64,000 bases of DNA from Kitasatospora atroaurantiaca (GTDB lineage: Bacteria; Actinomycetota; Actinomycetes; Streptomycetales; Streptomycetaceae): NCBI RefSeq assembly GCF_007828955.1, contig NZ_VIVR01000001.1, forward strand, positions 1,550,001 through 1,614,000, read 5' to 3'. The notes beneath the pieces are model-generated. The model was not told where the DNA came from. It made no database searches and saw nothing but the letters and a program-made list of their open reading frames with translations. This document shows positions 26,111 through 34,138 of this stretch, piece after piece. A program made the position numbers and the translations under genes. How positions within the stretch are numbered: the first letter of the stretch is position 1; each line of letters begins with the position of its first letter.

Positions 26111-27280
26111 ATGGCACCGAACTCGGCCTTCCCGCACATCGTGCTGCGTTATACCGCGAGGGGCCTCGGCTCCGGCCGGATCAGACGGTCCGCCGTCGCC
26201 GCGATCGCCGGTCTGACCGCCGTCAGCCTGCTCAGCGCCTGCGGCTACGGCTCGAAGAGCACCGACAAGGCCTCCTCGGCCCCGGTGGCCGCCACCAACG
26301 CCTCGGGGGCCAAGCTCTCCGCGGACACCGTGAAGATCGGCTACTTCGCCAACCTGACCCACGGCACCCCGCTGGTCGGCCTCAAGGAGGGGCTGATCCA
26401 GAAGGAGCTCGGCGCCACCCAGGTCAAGACCCAGGTCTTCAACGCGGGCCCGGCCGAGATCGAGGCGCTGAACGCCGGCTCGATCGACATCGGCTGGATC
26501 GGCCCCTCCCCGGCGATCAACGGCTTCACCAAGTCCAACGGGCAGTCCCTCAAGATCATCGGCGGTTCGGCCTCCGGCGGCGTCAAGCTCGTCGTGAACC
26601 CCGACAAGATCAAGACCCTGGACGACCTCAGGGGCAAGAAGATCGCCACCCCGCAGCTCGGCAACACCCAGGACGTCGCGCTGCTGAACTACCTGGCCGA
26701 GAAGGGCTACAAGGTCGACGCCCAGTCCGGCGCCGGCGACGTCTCCGTGGTCCGTACGGACAACAAGGTCACCCCGGACGCCTACAAGTCCGGCTCGATC
26801 GACGGCGCCTGGGTGCCCGAGCCGACCGCCTCCAAGCTGGTCACGCTGGGCGCGAAGGTGCTGCTCAACGAGAAGACCCTGTGGCCGGACAGCAAGTTCG
26901 TGATCACCAACATCATCGTCTCGCAGAAGTTCCTCAAGGAGCACCCGGACGTGGTGGAGGCCGTGCTGCGCGGCTCGGTGAACACCAACGCCTTCATCAA
27001 GGCCAACCCGGACAAGGCCAAGGCCGACGCCAACGCCGCCATCAAGGACGCCTCCGGCAACGCCCTGGACGTCGCGCTGCTCGACCTCGCCTGGTCGGAC
27101 CTGGACTTCCTGGACGACCCGCTGGCCGGCACCCTGCAGGCCGAGGCCGACCACGCGGTGACCGCCGGGCTCCTCAAGAAGCCCAACCTGGCCGGGATCT
27201 ACGACCTCGCCCCGCTGAACAAGGTGCTCAAGGAGAAGGGCCAGGCCGCCGTGGCGGACGCCGGCCTCGGCGCCAAGTGA
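26111..27280 (+). CDS. ssuA: Sulfonate-type ABC importer, substrate-binding lipoprotein
   Basis: A 389-residue binding protein with lipobox LLSAC. ADTVKIGYFANLTHGTPLVGLKEG, SIDIGWIGPSPAING and the TLDDLRGKKIATPQLGNTQDV stretch place it with SsuA/TauA-like proteins for sulfonates or related anions. The start used is ATG 26111, which follows AGGACG by seven bases; ATG 26093 is in frame but lacks a site. It sits in the sulfate cluster with its own ATPase and permease, so it should deliver organic or inorganic sulfur. No sulfonate monooxygenase gene is present in the window. Confidence 0.92.
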   Translation: MAPNSAFPHIVLRYTARGLGSGRIRRSAVAAIAGLTAVSLLSACGYGSKSTDKASSAPVAATNASGAKLSADTVKIGYFANLTHGTPLVGLKEGLIQKELGATQVKTQVFNAGPAEIEALNAGSIDIGWIGPSPAINGFTKSNGQSLKIIGGSASGGVKLVVNPDKIKTLDDLRGKKIATPQLGNTQDVALLNYLAEKGYKVDAQSGAGDVSVVRTDNKVTPDAYKSGSIDGAWVPEPTASKLVTLGAKVLLNEKTLWPDSKFVITNIIVSQKFLKEHPDVVEAVLRGSVNTNAFIKANPDKAKADANAAIKDASGNALDVALLDLAWSDLDFLDDPLAGTLQAEADHAVTAGLLKKPNLAGIYDLAPLNKVLKEKGQAAVADAGLGAK

Positions 27281-27423
27281 CCCTCCGCACCCAGTAGCTC
27301 CGTGGTCCGTGCCCCCGCCCCGCCTTGGTCGATGCCCAATCACACGGCGGAGCGGGGCCGGACCCCGGCTCCCGCTTCTCGCGACCCTCTCCCTCCTTCC
27401 CCGCCAACGGGCAGGAGGGGCCC

Positions 27424-28254
27424 ATGACCACTCATGCAGGAGGTGCCCGGATGAGCCCGGCACTGACCACCTCGGAAGACGCCCCCCGCGTCGAGGCGAC
27501 GGACGGCGCTCCCGCCGTCCGGCTCTCGCACGTGCACAAGTCCTTCGGCCGCCCCGGCGCCGCCACCGCCGTGCTCGACGACATCTCCCTCGACGTCGCG
27601 CCCGGTGAGTTCGTCACCCTCCTCGGCGCCTCCGGCTGCGGCAAGTCCACCCTGCTCAACCTGGTCGCCGGGCTCGACAAGCCCACCGCCGGCACCATCG
27701 AGGTCCCCGGTGCCCGCCCCGCGCTGATGTTCCAGGAGCACGCGCTCTTCCCGTGGCTCACGGCCGGCAAGAACATCGAACTCGCCCTGCGACTGGCCGG
27801 CGTCCCGCGGGCCGAGCGCCGCGCCGAGGCCGAGCGGCTGCTCGAACTCGTCCGCCTCGGCGGCGCGTTCGGCAAGCGCGTGCACGAGCTGTCCGGAGGC
27901 ATGCGCCAGCGCGTCGCCCTGGCCCGCTCGCTGGCCCAGGGCAGCAACGTGCTGCTGATGGACGAGCCGTTCGCCGCGCTCGACGCCATCACCCGCGACG
28001 TGCTGCACGACGAGATCACCCGGATCTGGGCCGAGCGCAAGCTCGCCGTCCTGTTCGTCACGCACAACGTGCGGGAAGCCGTCCGGCTGGCCCAGCGCGT
28101 GGTGCTGCTCTCCTCCCGCCCCGGCCGGGTCGCCCGTGAGTGGCGGATCGACCTGCCGCAGCCGCGCCGCATCGAATCCGCCGGCGTCGCGGACCTGTCC
28201 ATCGAGATCACCGAAGAACTGCGTGGGGAGATCCGCCGCCATGGCCAGCACTGA
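27424..28254 (+). CDS. ssuB: Sulfonate-type ABC importer ATPase
   Basis: A 276-residue ABC ATPase with Walker A GASGCGKST, Q-loop FQEHALFPW, signature LSGGMRQR and Walker B VLLMDEPFAALD. Two in-frame starts each have a strong site: ATG 27424 after AGGAGGGG (5 bases) and ATG 27451 after AGGAGG (7 bases). The first nine residues are therefore uncertain. The gene overlaps the permease start by 14 bases. Confidence 0.94.
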   Translation: MTTHAGGARMSPALTTSEDAPRVEATDGAPAVRLSHVHKSFGRPGAATAVLDDISLDVAPGEFVTLLGASGCGKSTLLNLVAGLDKPTAGTIEVPGARPALMFQEHALFPWLTAGKNIELALRLAGVPRAERRAEAERLLELVRLGGAFGKRVHELSGGMRQRVALARSLAQGSNVLLMDEPFAALDAITRDVLHDEITRIWAERKLAVLFVTHNVREAVRLAQRVVLLSSRPGRVAREWRIDLPQPRRIESAGVADLSIEITEELRGEIRRHGQH

Positions 28255-29158
28255 CACCGTCCCCGGCCTGGAGAAGGCCGCCCCCACCGCGCCCGTCGAG
28301 TCCGACCTCAAGAGCGTCGAGGCCGGCCTGGACGCGCTGGACGCCGTCCAGATCCAGCGCACCCCGATCACCCAGGTGCTGCGGCAGAAGGTGCTGCCAC
28401 CCGTCCTCGGCCTGCTCCTGGTCGTGGCGGTCTGGCAGGCCGCGTACAGCCTCCACCTGACCTCCGAGTACAAGCTCCCCAGCCCCGCCGACGTCTGGGG
28501 CGCGCTGACCGACCTCTGGGAGGCCGGGACGCTCTTCTCGATCATCTGGACCAGCGTCTGGCGCGGCCTGTCCGGCTTCGCCGCCTCCGTCGTGATCGGC
28601 ACCCCGATCGGCCTGCTGGTCGCCCGGGTCAAGCCGATCCGGGCCGCCGTCGGTCCGGTGCTCTCCGGCCTGCAGTCGCTGCCCTCGGTGGCCTGGGTGC
28701 CCGCCGCCGTCATCTGGCTCGGCATCAACGACCAGGCGATGTACGCGGTGATCCTGCTGGGCGCCGTCCCGTCCATCGCCAACGGCCTGATCTCCGGCAT
28801 CGACCAGGTGCCGCCGCTGTTCCTGCGGGCCGGCCGCACCCTCGGCGCCAGCGGCCTGTCGGGCGCCCGGCACGTCCTGCTGCCGGCCGCGCTGCCGGGC
28901 TACCTCGCCGGCCTCAAGCAGGGCTGGGCCTTCTCCTGGCGCTCGCTGATGGCGGCCGAGCTCATCGCCGCCTCCCCGGACCTCGGTGTCGGCCTCGGCC
29001 GGTACCTGGAGAACCAGCGCGAGTTCTCCGACATGTCCGGCGTGCTGCTCGGCATCATCCTGATCCTCTTCGTCGGCGTGGCCATCGACCTGCTGTTCTT
29101 CTCGCCGCTGGAGCGCCGCGTGCTGCGCAGCCGCGGCCTGCTGGCCGGCAACCGCTAG
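28241..29158 (+). CDS. ssuC: Sulfonate-type ABC importer permease
   Basis: A 305-residue permease with a cytoplasmic N-terminus of about 50 residues and six membrane segments starting at LPPVLGLLLVVAVWQAAY. PLFLRAGRTLGASGLSGARHVLLP is the EAA-type ATPase contact. AWSFSWRSLMAAEL-like GWAFSWRSLMAAELI is typical of SsuC/TauC. ATG 28241 follows GGGGAG and overlaps the ATPase gene, consistent with coupled translation. Confidence 0.93.
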   Translation: MASTDTVPGLEKAAPTAPVESDLKSVEAGLDALDAVQIQRTPITQVLRQKVLPPVLGLLLVVAVWQAAYSLHLTSEYKLPSPADVWGALTDLWEAGTLFSIIWTSVWRGLSGFAASVVIGTPIGLLVARVKPIRAAVGPVLSGLQSLPSVAWVPAAVIWLGINDQAMYAVILLGAVPSIANGLISGIDQVPPLFLRAGRTLGASGLSGARHVLLPAALPGYLAGLKQGWAFSWRSLMAAELIAASPDLGVGLGRYLENQREFSDMSGVLLGIILILFVGVAIDLLFFSPLERRVLRSRGLLAGNR

Positions 29159-29169
29159 GGATCCCCGAC

Positions 29170-29967
29170 ATGTACGACGGCCGGCTGTCCGCACCCGCAC
29201 CCACCCGCACCGCCGCGGGTGCGGGCAGCCCTGCCCTGCTCCTGATCGCCCACGGCAGCCGGGATCCCCGGCACGCCGCCACGGTGGACGCGCTGGTCGT
29301 CCAACTCCGTACGCTCCGGCCCTCGTTGGAGGTCGCCACCGCCTACCTGGACCACTGCGCCCCGCGCATCCCCCAGGTGGTCTCCCGGCTCGACGGCGCA
29401 CCCGCCGTCGCCGTCCCCCTTCTCCTCGGTCGCGCCTTCCACGCCAGGAGCGACATCCCGGCCGCCCTTCGCGAGGCCGGCGCCGACCTGCCTCTCGCGG
29501 ACGTGCTCGGGCCGTCCCCGCTGCTGCTCGATGCCCTCGACCGGCGGCTGGCGGAGGCGGAGGCGGGTCTCGACGTCGGCTCGGCCGCCGTCCGCTCCCG
29601 TACGGGCGTGGTGCTGGCCGCGGCCGGATCCTCGGACCGCGCCGCCAACGCGGCGACTCGGGCGGTGGCGGCCGAGTGGCAGCGCACCCGCGGCTGGGCC
29701 GCCGTCGAGGTCGCGTACGCCTCGGCCACTCCCCCGCACGTCCCCGACGCCATCGCAGCCCTGCGGGCGCGAGGTGTCCGCCGCGTCGCCGTCGCGCCGT
29801 ACCTGCTGGCCCCGGGCCTGCTCCCCGACCGCATCGCCTCCTCGGCCGGCACCGCGGACCTCCTCGCCCCGGTCCTCGGCGCGGCCCCGGAGATCGCCGA
29901 GCTGCTTCTCCACCGCTACGACCAGGCCCGCGTGGCGGTCCCGGCCGCACCTGCCCTGACGGCCTAG
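29170..29967 (+). CDS. Sirohydrochlorin chelatase, CbiX/SirB family
   Basis: A 265-residue two-domain chelatase that inserts iron into sirohydrochlorin to make siroheme, the cofactor of the sulfite reductase at the head of this cluster. The N-terminal domain keeps the catalytic pattern: LLLIAHGSRDPRH and PLLLGRAFHARSDIPAAL with both histidines. The second domain, with YLLAPGLLPDRI, lacks the matching histidine and is probably degenerate. The gene lies 11 bases after ssuC and is the likely end of the operon. Its stop codon overlaps that of the convergent gene within the palindrome CTAG. Confidence 0.92.
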   Translation: MYDGRLSAPAPTRTAAGAGSPALLLIAHGSRDPRHAATVDALVVQLRTLRPSLEVATAYLDHCAPRIPQVVSRLDGAPAVAVPLLLGRAFHARSDIPAALREAGADLPLADVLGPSPLLLDALDRRLAEAEAGLDVGSAAVRSRTGVVLAAAGSSDRAANAATRAVAAEWQRTRGWAAVEVAYASATPPHVPDAIAALRARGVRRVAVAPYLLAPGLLPDRIASSAGTADLLAPVLGAAPEIAELLLHRYDQARVAVPAAPALTA

Positions 29968-30485
29968 CGGGAGCCGGTGTCCAGCGCGGCCCGGTAGCGG
30001 GCTTCGAGGTCGGCGAGGGCGTCCCGCTCGGCGAGGCTCGCCCGGGTCGGTCGCCCGGCGTGGAGGTCCTCCTCGGTCGCGTACTCGAGCGGTGCCTGAA
30101 CCCAATTCCAGGCACCCGCCGCACAGGCCCGCTGGTACGGCGTGCCCTCCTCCATCACCCTGACCAGACTCTCCTGCACGCGTCGCCGTCCCACCGCCTG
30201 AACCAGGGCGGCGGCGAGCCAGCGGGGCGAGCTCGGATCCTCGTCGTGGACGAGCGCCCGGACCAGCTGGTCGTAGTGCTGCTCGACCAGCGGACGGTTT
30301 CCGGTCACGTGCTGCACAACCAACTGCCGCTTGTGCCCGATCCGGTGGTACTGCGGGAAGTGCGGCTGCCGCTCGGCGAAGGCGGCGATCCTCGGATCAG
30401 CGGAGTCCGCCCACTCCAGGCCCAGCGCCTCCAACAGCTCGTCCAGACAGCCCTCCTGCAGGGCCAGCCGAGCACCGAGGTCCAT
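29964..30485 (-). CDS. Hypothetical protein, helical, HEAT-like
   Basis: A 173-residue soluble protein of no recognised family. The sequence is strongly helical, with MEEGTPYQRACAAGAWNWV and RWLAAALVQAVGRRRVQESL resembling HEAT-type repeat helices. It has no signal peptide or membrane segment. ATG 30485 has GGGAA close upstream. Its stop shares CTAG with the convergent chelatase gene. Confidence 0.75.
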   Translation of the reverse strand: MDLGARLALQEGCLDELLEALGLEWADSADPRIAAFAERQPHFPQYHRIGHKRQLVVQHVTGNRPLVEQHYDQLVRALVHDEDPSSPRWLAAALVQAVGRRRVQESLVRVMEEGTPYQRACAAGAWNWVQAPLEYATEEDLHAGRPTRASLAERDALADLEARYRAALDTGSR

Positions 30486-30518
30486 CAGTTCCCATCCGTC
30501 GAACCATCCGCTTCCGCC

Positions 30519-30535
30519 TCACACCCTACGCAGGG
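30519..30535. repeat. 17-bp direct repeat, copy 1
   Basis: TCACACCCTACGCAGGG is repeated exactly at 30595-30611, where it forms the 3' end of the beta-propeller gene. This copy lies outside any gene and looks like a relic duplicate of that gene end. Confidence 0.8.
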
Positions 30536-30545
30536 CGGATCGCCG

Positions 30546-30589
30546 ATGGGAGTGCGCGCCGGGCGCGGGGCCTCGGTGCACACTCCCAT
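30546..30589. terminator. Hairpin downstream of the beta-propeller gene
   Basis: ATGGGAGTG (30546-30554) pairs perfectly with CACTCCCAT (30581-30589), and the GC-rich interior can extend the fold. It lies six bases past the stop codon at 30595 and between the two copies of the 17-bp repeat. Confidence 0.65.
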
Positions 30590-30594
30590 GGCAG

Positions 30595-30611
30595 TCACAC
30601 CCTACGCAGGG
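30595..30611. repeat. 17-bp direct repeat, copy 2 (includes stop codon)
   Basis: This second exact copy of TCACACCCTACGCAGGG carries the last codons and the TGA of the minus-strand beta-propeller gene (LRRV-stop). Confidence 0.8.
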
Positions 30612-31602
30612 TGAAGGCGTCGCTCGGGGTGCCGGCGAAGAGCAGGTCGAGACGGCCGGAGAGCTGGTACGTCGTGTCGGCCGGGCCCGGGGTGAGGGCG
30701 GTGGGGGCCTGGTCGGGTGAGGGGTGGACGGCGGTGAGGCGGGCGGTGCGCCAGTCGTCGTCGGAGCGGAGCTCGACCTCGGCGTCGTGCCCGGCCGCGC
30801 CGAGCTCGTTGGTCACGCCGAGCAGGGTGCCGTCGGGGCGGCGCAGCAGGCCGTCCAGGCCGGTCAGCGTGCCGGGAGCGGTGGCCACCCGGACCTGCGA
30901 GACCTCGGTCGGCCTGGCGATCCGGACCCGCCAGAGCGTCCCGTCGTCGTACTTGCCCAGCACCAGCCAACCACCCTGCCGCACAATGCCGTTGAGGCCG
31001 AATCCACCGCCCGGCGCGGCCAGCCGGGCATCCCGGAGCAGCACCGAGGCCGCCCCGTCGACGCCGACCCGGTACACCACCGGCGCAAAGGAGTCGGTGA
31101 CGTACGCGGTGCCGTCCGGGCCGAAGGCGAGGTCGTTGGCAAAGTGCTGGCCGCCGTCACCGGCGACCGCCGCCAGGTCGACGTAGAACAGCCGCCGCCC
31201 GGTGGCCAGGTCGTACGCACCGACCCCGGCCAGCCGGTGGAAGGTCCCGGGCGAGGTCCGCAGCCCCGCACCGGGATCGGCGTTGGCCACCAGGACCCGC
31301 CCGCGTGCGGCGTCGACGTGCAGTCCGATGATGGACACCAGCACCTCCGGGTCGTCCACCAGCGTGGCGGCGCTGCCGTCGGGCGCGACGACCGAGACGG
31401 TGCCGTGGCGCAGTGAGCCGACCAGGAAGCGGTGGTGCACGGCGTCCCAGGTGGCGCCCTCCGGGTGGAGGGTGTCGGCGTGGCCGGCCACCACCTCCGG
31501 GTACCGGCAGCCGGTCGCCGCGGTGGCGGGCAGCACGCTCCCGGCCAGCAGGGCGGTGGTGATCGCGGCGAGCAGGGCTCCGCGGATCGAACGGTTCATC
31601 AT
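30595..31602 (-). CDS. Secreted SMP-30/gluconolactonase-like beta-propeller protein
   Basis: The start ATG 31602 (followed by ATG 31599) has GAGGGG eight bases upstream. The frame is open further 5', but that part overlaps the divergent regulator gene and is not supported. The 335-residue product has a signal peptide ending near ATAATG. Repeated blades include HPEGATWDAVHHRFLVGSLRHG, FANDLAFGPDGTAYVTDSF and GLDGLLRRPDGTLLGVTNEL. The fold is that of SMP-30/LRE or NHL propellers, often sugar lactone hydrolases; no catalytic set could be assigned with certainty. It is divergent from an MmyB-like regulator. Confidence 0.85.
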   Translation of the reverse strand: MMNRSIRGALLAAITTALLAGSVLPATAATGCRYPEVVAGHADTLHPEGATWDAVHHRFLVGSLRHGTVSVVAPDGSAATLVDDPEVLVSIIGLHVDAARGRVLVANADPGAGLRTSPGTFHRLAGVGAYDLATGRRLFYVDLAAVAGDGGQHFANDLAFGPDGTAYVTDSFAPVVYRVGVDGAASVLLRDARLAAPGGGFGLNGIVRQGGWLVLGKYDDGTLWRVRIARPTEVSQVRVATAPGTLTGLDGLLRRPDGTLLGVTNELGAAGHDAEVELRSDDDWRTARLTAVHPSPDQAPTALTPGPADTTYQLSGRLDLLFAGTPSDAFTLRRV

Positions 31603-31677
31603 CTTCGTATCCCCTCGGGTGAATTCCGTGCTCCCAGCCTCCCTGCCGGCCGCGGGCGGGAGCAGTGCGTGGCGATA

Positions 31678-31696
31678 CTGGTAGTCCGAACACCAG
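31678..31696. promoter_or_regulatory. Inverted repeat in the divergent promoter region
   Basis: CTGGT-tagt... ACCAG forms 5-bp arms nine bases apart in the 109-bp gap between the propeller gene and the MmyB-like regulator. It overlaps GATACT (31674-31679), a possible -10 for the regulator. A self-regulating operator is plausible but the arms are short. Confidence 0.35.
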
Positions 31697-31711
31697 GACG
31701 GGGGACGAGAG

Positions 31712-32542
31712 ATGGCCGGCACGGAACTCCGCAGGCAGGCGTTGTCGAACTTCCTGCGCACCCGCCGGGCCCGGCTGACCCCGGCCGAGGTCGGTATGGC
31801 ACCGGGCGTGCGACGGCGGACGCCGGGGCTGCGCCGGGAGGAGCTGGCGCTGCTCGCCGGGGTCGGGGTGACCTGGTACACCTGGCTCGAGCAGGGCCGC
31901 GACATCAACCCCTCGCCGGAGGTGCTGGCCAGTCTGGCCCGTACGCTGCGGCTGGACCGGGCGGAGACGGACTACCTGTTCCGGCTGGCGGGCAGCGCGC
32001 CGTTGCCGGTCGAGCCCCCGGCGGCCCCCGAGGTCCCGGCCCCGCTGCTGCGGCTGGTGCAGGCCCAGGAGCCCTTTCCGGCGTTCCTGATCGACGCGGA
32101 CTGGGACATCCGGGCGTGGAATCCGGCCGCCGAGGCGCTGTTCGAGTTCTCGCACTGGTCGCAGGAGGACTGCAATCTCGCCTGGGTGGTGTTCGCCAAC
32201 AAGGTTCATCGCGAGCGGACGGTGGACTGGGAGCGGCACGCCCGCCGGACAGTGGCCGAGCTGCGCGCCGCGTACGGAGCTCGGGGTGGTGAGAGCTTGG
32301 CCGGGCTGATCAAGCGGCTGCGCGCCGCGTTCCCGGACGCCGACCGCTGGCTGGACGAGCACGAGGTGCAGGAGCGCATCGGCACCGCCAAGGACCTGAA
32401 CCACGAGACCCTGGGCATGCTGAGGATCGATCAGGTGGTGCTGCAGGCGCCCGGCGAGCTGCACCTGGTGGTGCTGTCACCGCGCGACGCCGAGACCGAG
32501 GCGCGCCTGCGCAGGCTCACCCCGGCCCCGGCCATCGGGTAG
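31712..32542 (+). CDS. MmyB-like helix-turn-helix transcriptional regulator
   Basis: A 276-residue regulator with an N-terminal Xre-type HTH. RRRTPGLRREELALLAGVGVTW followed by YTWLEQGRDINPSPEVL is the signature of this actinomycete family. The rest is an MmyB-type PAS-like ligand domain (FPAFLIDADWDIRAWNPAAEALF), which in related proteins binds a fatty acid. Such regulators typically control a divergent gene, here the secreted beta-propeller protein. The stop lies five bases from that of the convergent gene. Confidence 0.92.
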   Translation: MAGTELRRQALSNFLRTRRARLTPAEVGMAPGVRRRTPGLRREELALLAGVGVTWYTWLEQGRDINPSPEVLASLARTLRLDRAETDYLFRLAGSAPLPVEPPAAPEVPAPLLRLVQAQEPFPAFLIDADWDIRAWNPAAEALFEFSHWSQEDCNLAWVVFANKVHRERTVDWERHARRTVAELRAAYGARGGESLAGLIKRLRAAFPDADRWLDEHEVQERIGTAKDLNHETLGMLRIDQVVLQAPGELHLVVLSPRDAETEARLRRLTPAPAIG

Positions 32543-32547
32543 GGCCG

Positions 32548-33153
32548 TCAGTACGGCCGGTGGGCGAAGGCCGCCGCGAGCGGGTCGGCGTTCGCCGGCA
32601 GCCCGGTGACGATGCCCGCCCAGGAGCCGTCGGCGAAGACGAGGTCCAGCCGCCCGCGCTGCAGGACGCCCTTGGCGTTGCGGCGGACCTCGACCAGCTC
32701 CGCGCGCGAGGCCTCCCAGTGCACCGCGTTGGACTCGCTCAGCTGCCAGAGCTTGGCTCGGTCCACGACCATCAGCGCGCGCCGGTCGGTGACCGCGAAC
32801 AGGCCGGAGGCACTGGCGCCCTGATCGTGCATCCGGACCACGAACCGCCCGGCCGCGCTCTGCCAGCTGCCGCCCATGCCCTGGCCGTGCACGACCGAGT
32901 CCGGCACGGCGTTCATCAGCCGGTCCTCGACCGCCCCGACGGCGGAGGAGACCGGGTTCAGCACCGCGTACGCCTTGCGCAGCGAGTTGAACGGGCCGGC
33001 GATCTTCTGCTCCAGCGCGCTCGGCCGGCGAGGCGTCAGCAGCTCCTGCGGCGGGTGCGGGATGCCCGGCGCCAGGCTCACGTTGGCCGCCTCGGCGAGC
33101 AGCTCGCCCGGCTGGAGGAGGGGTGTGACGATCTCCCGATCCCGGTTCAGCAT
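32548..33153 (-). CDS. Hypothetical protein with PH-like domain, WXG100-like cassette
   Basis: A 201-residue protein of unknown function. The C-terminal half has the strand pattern of a bacterial PH-like domain: GLFAVTDRRALMVVD, HWEASRAELVEVRRNAKG and RLDLVFADGSWAGIVTGL. The N-terminal half is probably helical. GGGGAGAG lies six bases before the ATG. Only 17 bases separate it from the upstream WXG100-like gene, so the two are co-transcribed. A cytosolic partner of the secreted proteins is a guess. Confidence 0.75.
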   Translation of the reverse strand: MLNRDREIVTPLLQPGELLAEAANVSLAPGIPHPPQELLTPRRPSALEQKIAGPFNSLRKAYAVLNPVSSAVGAVEDRLMNAVPDSVVHGQGMGGSWQSAAGRFVVRMHDQGASASGLFAVTDRRALMVVDRAKLWQLSESNAVHWEASRAELVEVRRNAKGVLQRGRLDLVFADGSWAGIVTGLPANADPLAAAFAHRPY

Positions 33154-33170
33154 GGTGTCTCTCCCCTGGT

Positions 33171-34061
33171 TCAGCCGAAGGCCGCGTCGAAGCGCCGCTT
33201 GCGCTCCTCCGGGCTCAACTCGGGTTCGTGGTGCTGGTTACCGGCGATCCGCTTGTCCGCCTCGTCCGCGGCGAGGCCGAGCCCGTCCTGGACGGCCTGC
33301 TGGACGGTCTGCCCCACCGGGTCGCCGGTCAGGCCGATGCCGTGCAGGGCGGCCTTCCCGATCATCTTGGTGCCCTTCTTGGCGAGGTAGGCCTCGACGT
33401 CGAGCGGCTTGTTCCAGGTCCACGGCTTCTTCGGGTTGAGGTGCGGCCGCTTGGAGACCGCCTTGAGGGCCTTCAGCGCCTCCTCGATCTTCTTGAGCGC
33501 GCTGGCGAGCTTCCGGACCAGGTTGGCGATCCGGGTGGTCGCGATCGCACCCTCCGCCGCAGCCGCGGCGGCCTCGGCGGCGAGCGAGATACCGGCGGTG
33601 ACGACGCTGAAGGCCAGCGAGGCGGCCAGGGTGATCAGGCCCCACTCGATCAGCTCGCGGATGACCGTCTCGACCAGGTCCTGGGCGACCCGGCACTGGG
33701 CGGCGGCCTCCTCCAGCTGGTCGGCCGTGAGGTCCATGTCGTCGGCCTCGGCCTCCAGGGCCGTCTCGTACTCGGCTAGCTCCTGCTGGTAGTGGTCGGC
33801 GGCCTCCCCCTGCCAGTCGTACGCCAGGTTGGCCCGGTCGCGGCGCTGGTCGGCCACGACCTCGCGCAGGGCCTGCGCCTGACGACGCCACAGCTCGGCC
33901 GCCTCCGTCAGGCCCTCCGGGTCGCCGGTGACGAACTCCAGGGGTTCGGCGAGCGGTTCGACGATGGGGCGCATGATCTCGTCGATCACACTGCCCATCG
34001 GGCTCATCCACTCATTGATCTTGGTGTAGGCGTCGACGGCCCCCGAGACCGGCCCGCTCAT
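33171..34061 (-). CDS. WXG100/LXG-like long helical protein, candidate type VII substrate
   Basis: A 296-residue protein. The helix-turn-helix hairpin with YDWQGEAADHYQQELAEYE near residues 80-100 matches the W-x-G core of WXG100 proteins, and the flanking 130 residues are long helices. A hydrophobic Ala-rich stretch (ITLAASLAFSVVTAGISLAAEAAAAAAEG) follows, then a basic tail with HLNPKKPWTWNKPLD. This is like actinomycete type VII secretion substrates with an added C-terminal domain. No EccC or other secretion component is in the window. ATG 34061 overlaps the stop of a 26-codon ORF. Confidence 0.75.
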   Translation of the reverse strand: MSGPVSGAVDAYTKINEWMSPMGSVIDEIMRPIVEPLAEPLEFVTGDPEGLTEAAELWRRQAQALREVVADQRRDRANLAYDWQGEAADHYQQELAEYETALEAEADDMDLTADQLEEAAAQCRVAQDLVETVIRELIEWGLITLAASLAFSVVTAGISLAAEAAAAAAEGAIATTRIANLVRKLASALKKIEEALKALKAVSKRPHLNPKKPWTWNKPLDVEAYLAKKGTKMIGKAALHGIGLTGDPVGQTVQQAVQDGLGLAADEADKRIAGNQHHEPELSPEERKRRFDAAFG

Positions 34062-34138
34062 GCGTCCGCCTCGCTTCGCTGCGCAGCCGCTTCGCGGAAC
34101 ACGCGCCTTCCGATGGTTCGCTCGCTACGCTCGCTCAC
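34058..34138 (-). CDS. 26-codon bridging ORF between the two WXG100-like genes
   Basis: This frame starts at a GTG inside the GTGA that ends the upstream gene and stops at the TGA inside the ATGA that starts the downstream gene. It fills the gap exactly. The peptide is Ser/Glu/Arg-rich (SERSERTIGRR, then AAAQRSEADA), and the DNA contains imperfect GAGCG/AGCGA repeats. It may act only as a coupling device that lets ribosomes pass from one gene to the next. Confidence 0.45.
   Translation of the reverse strand: MSERSERTIGRRVFREAAAQRSEADA

Noticed and set aside
31603..31908. An N-terminal extension of the beta-propeller gene
   Set aside because: The extension overlaps the divergent regulator gene antisense and would bury the clear signal peptide that starts at 31602.
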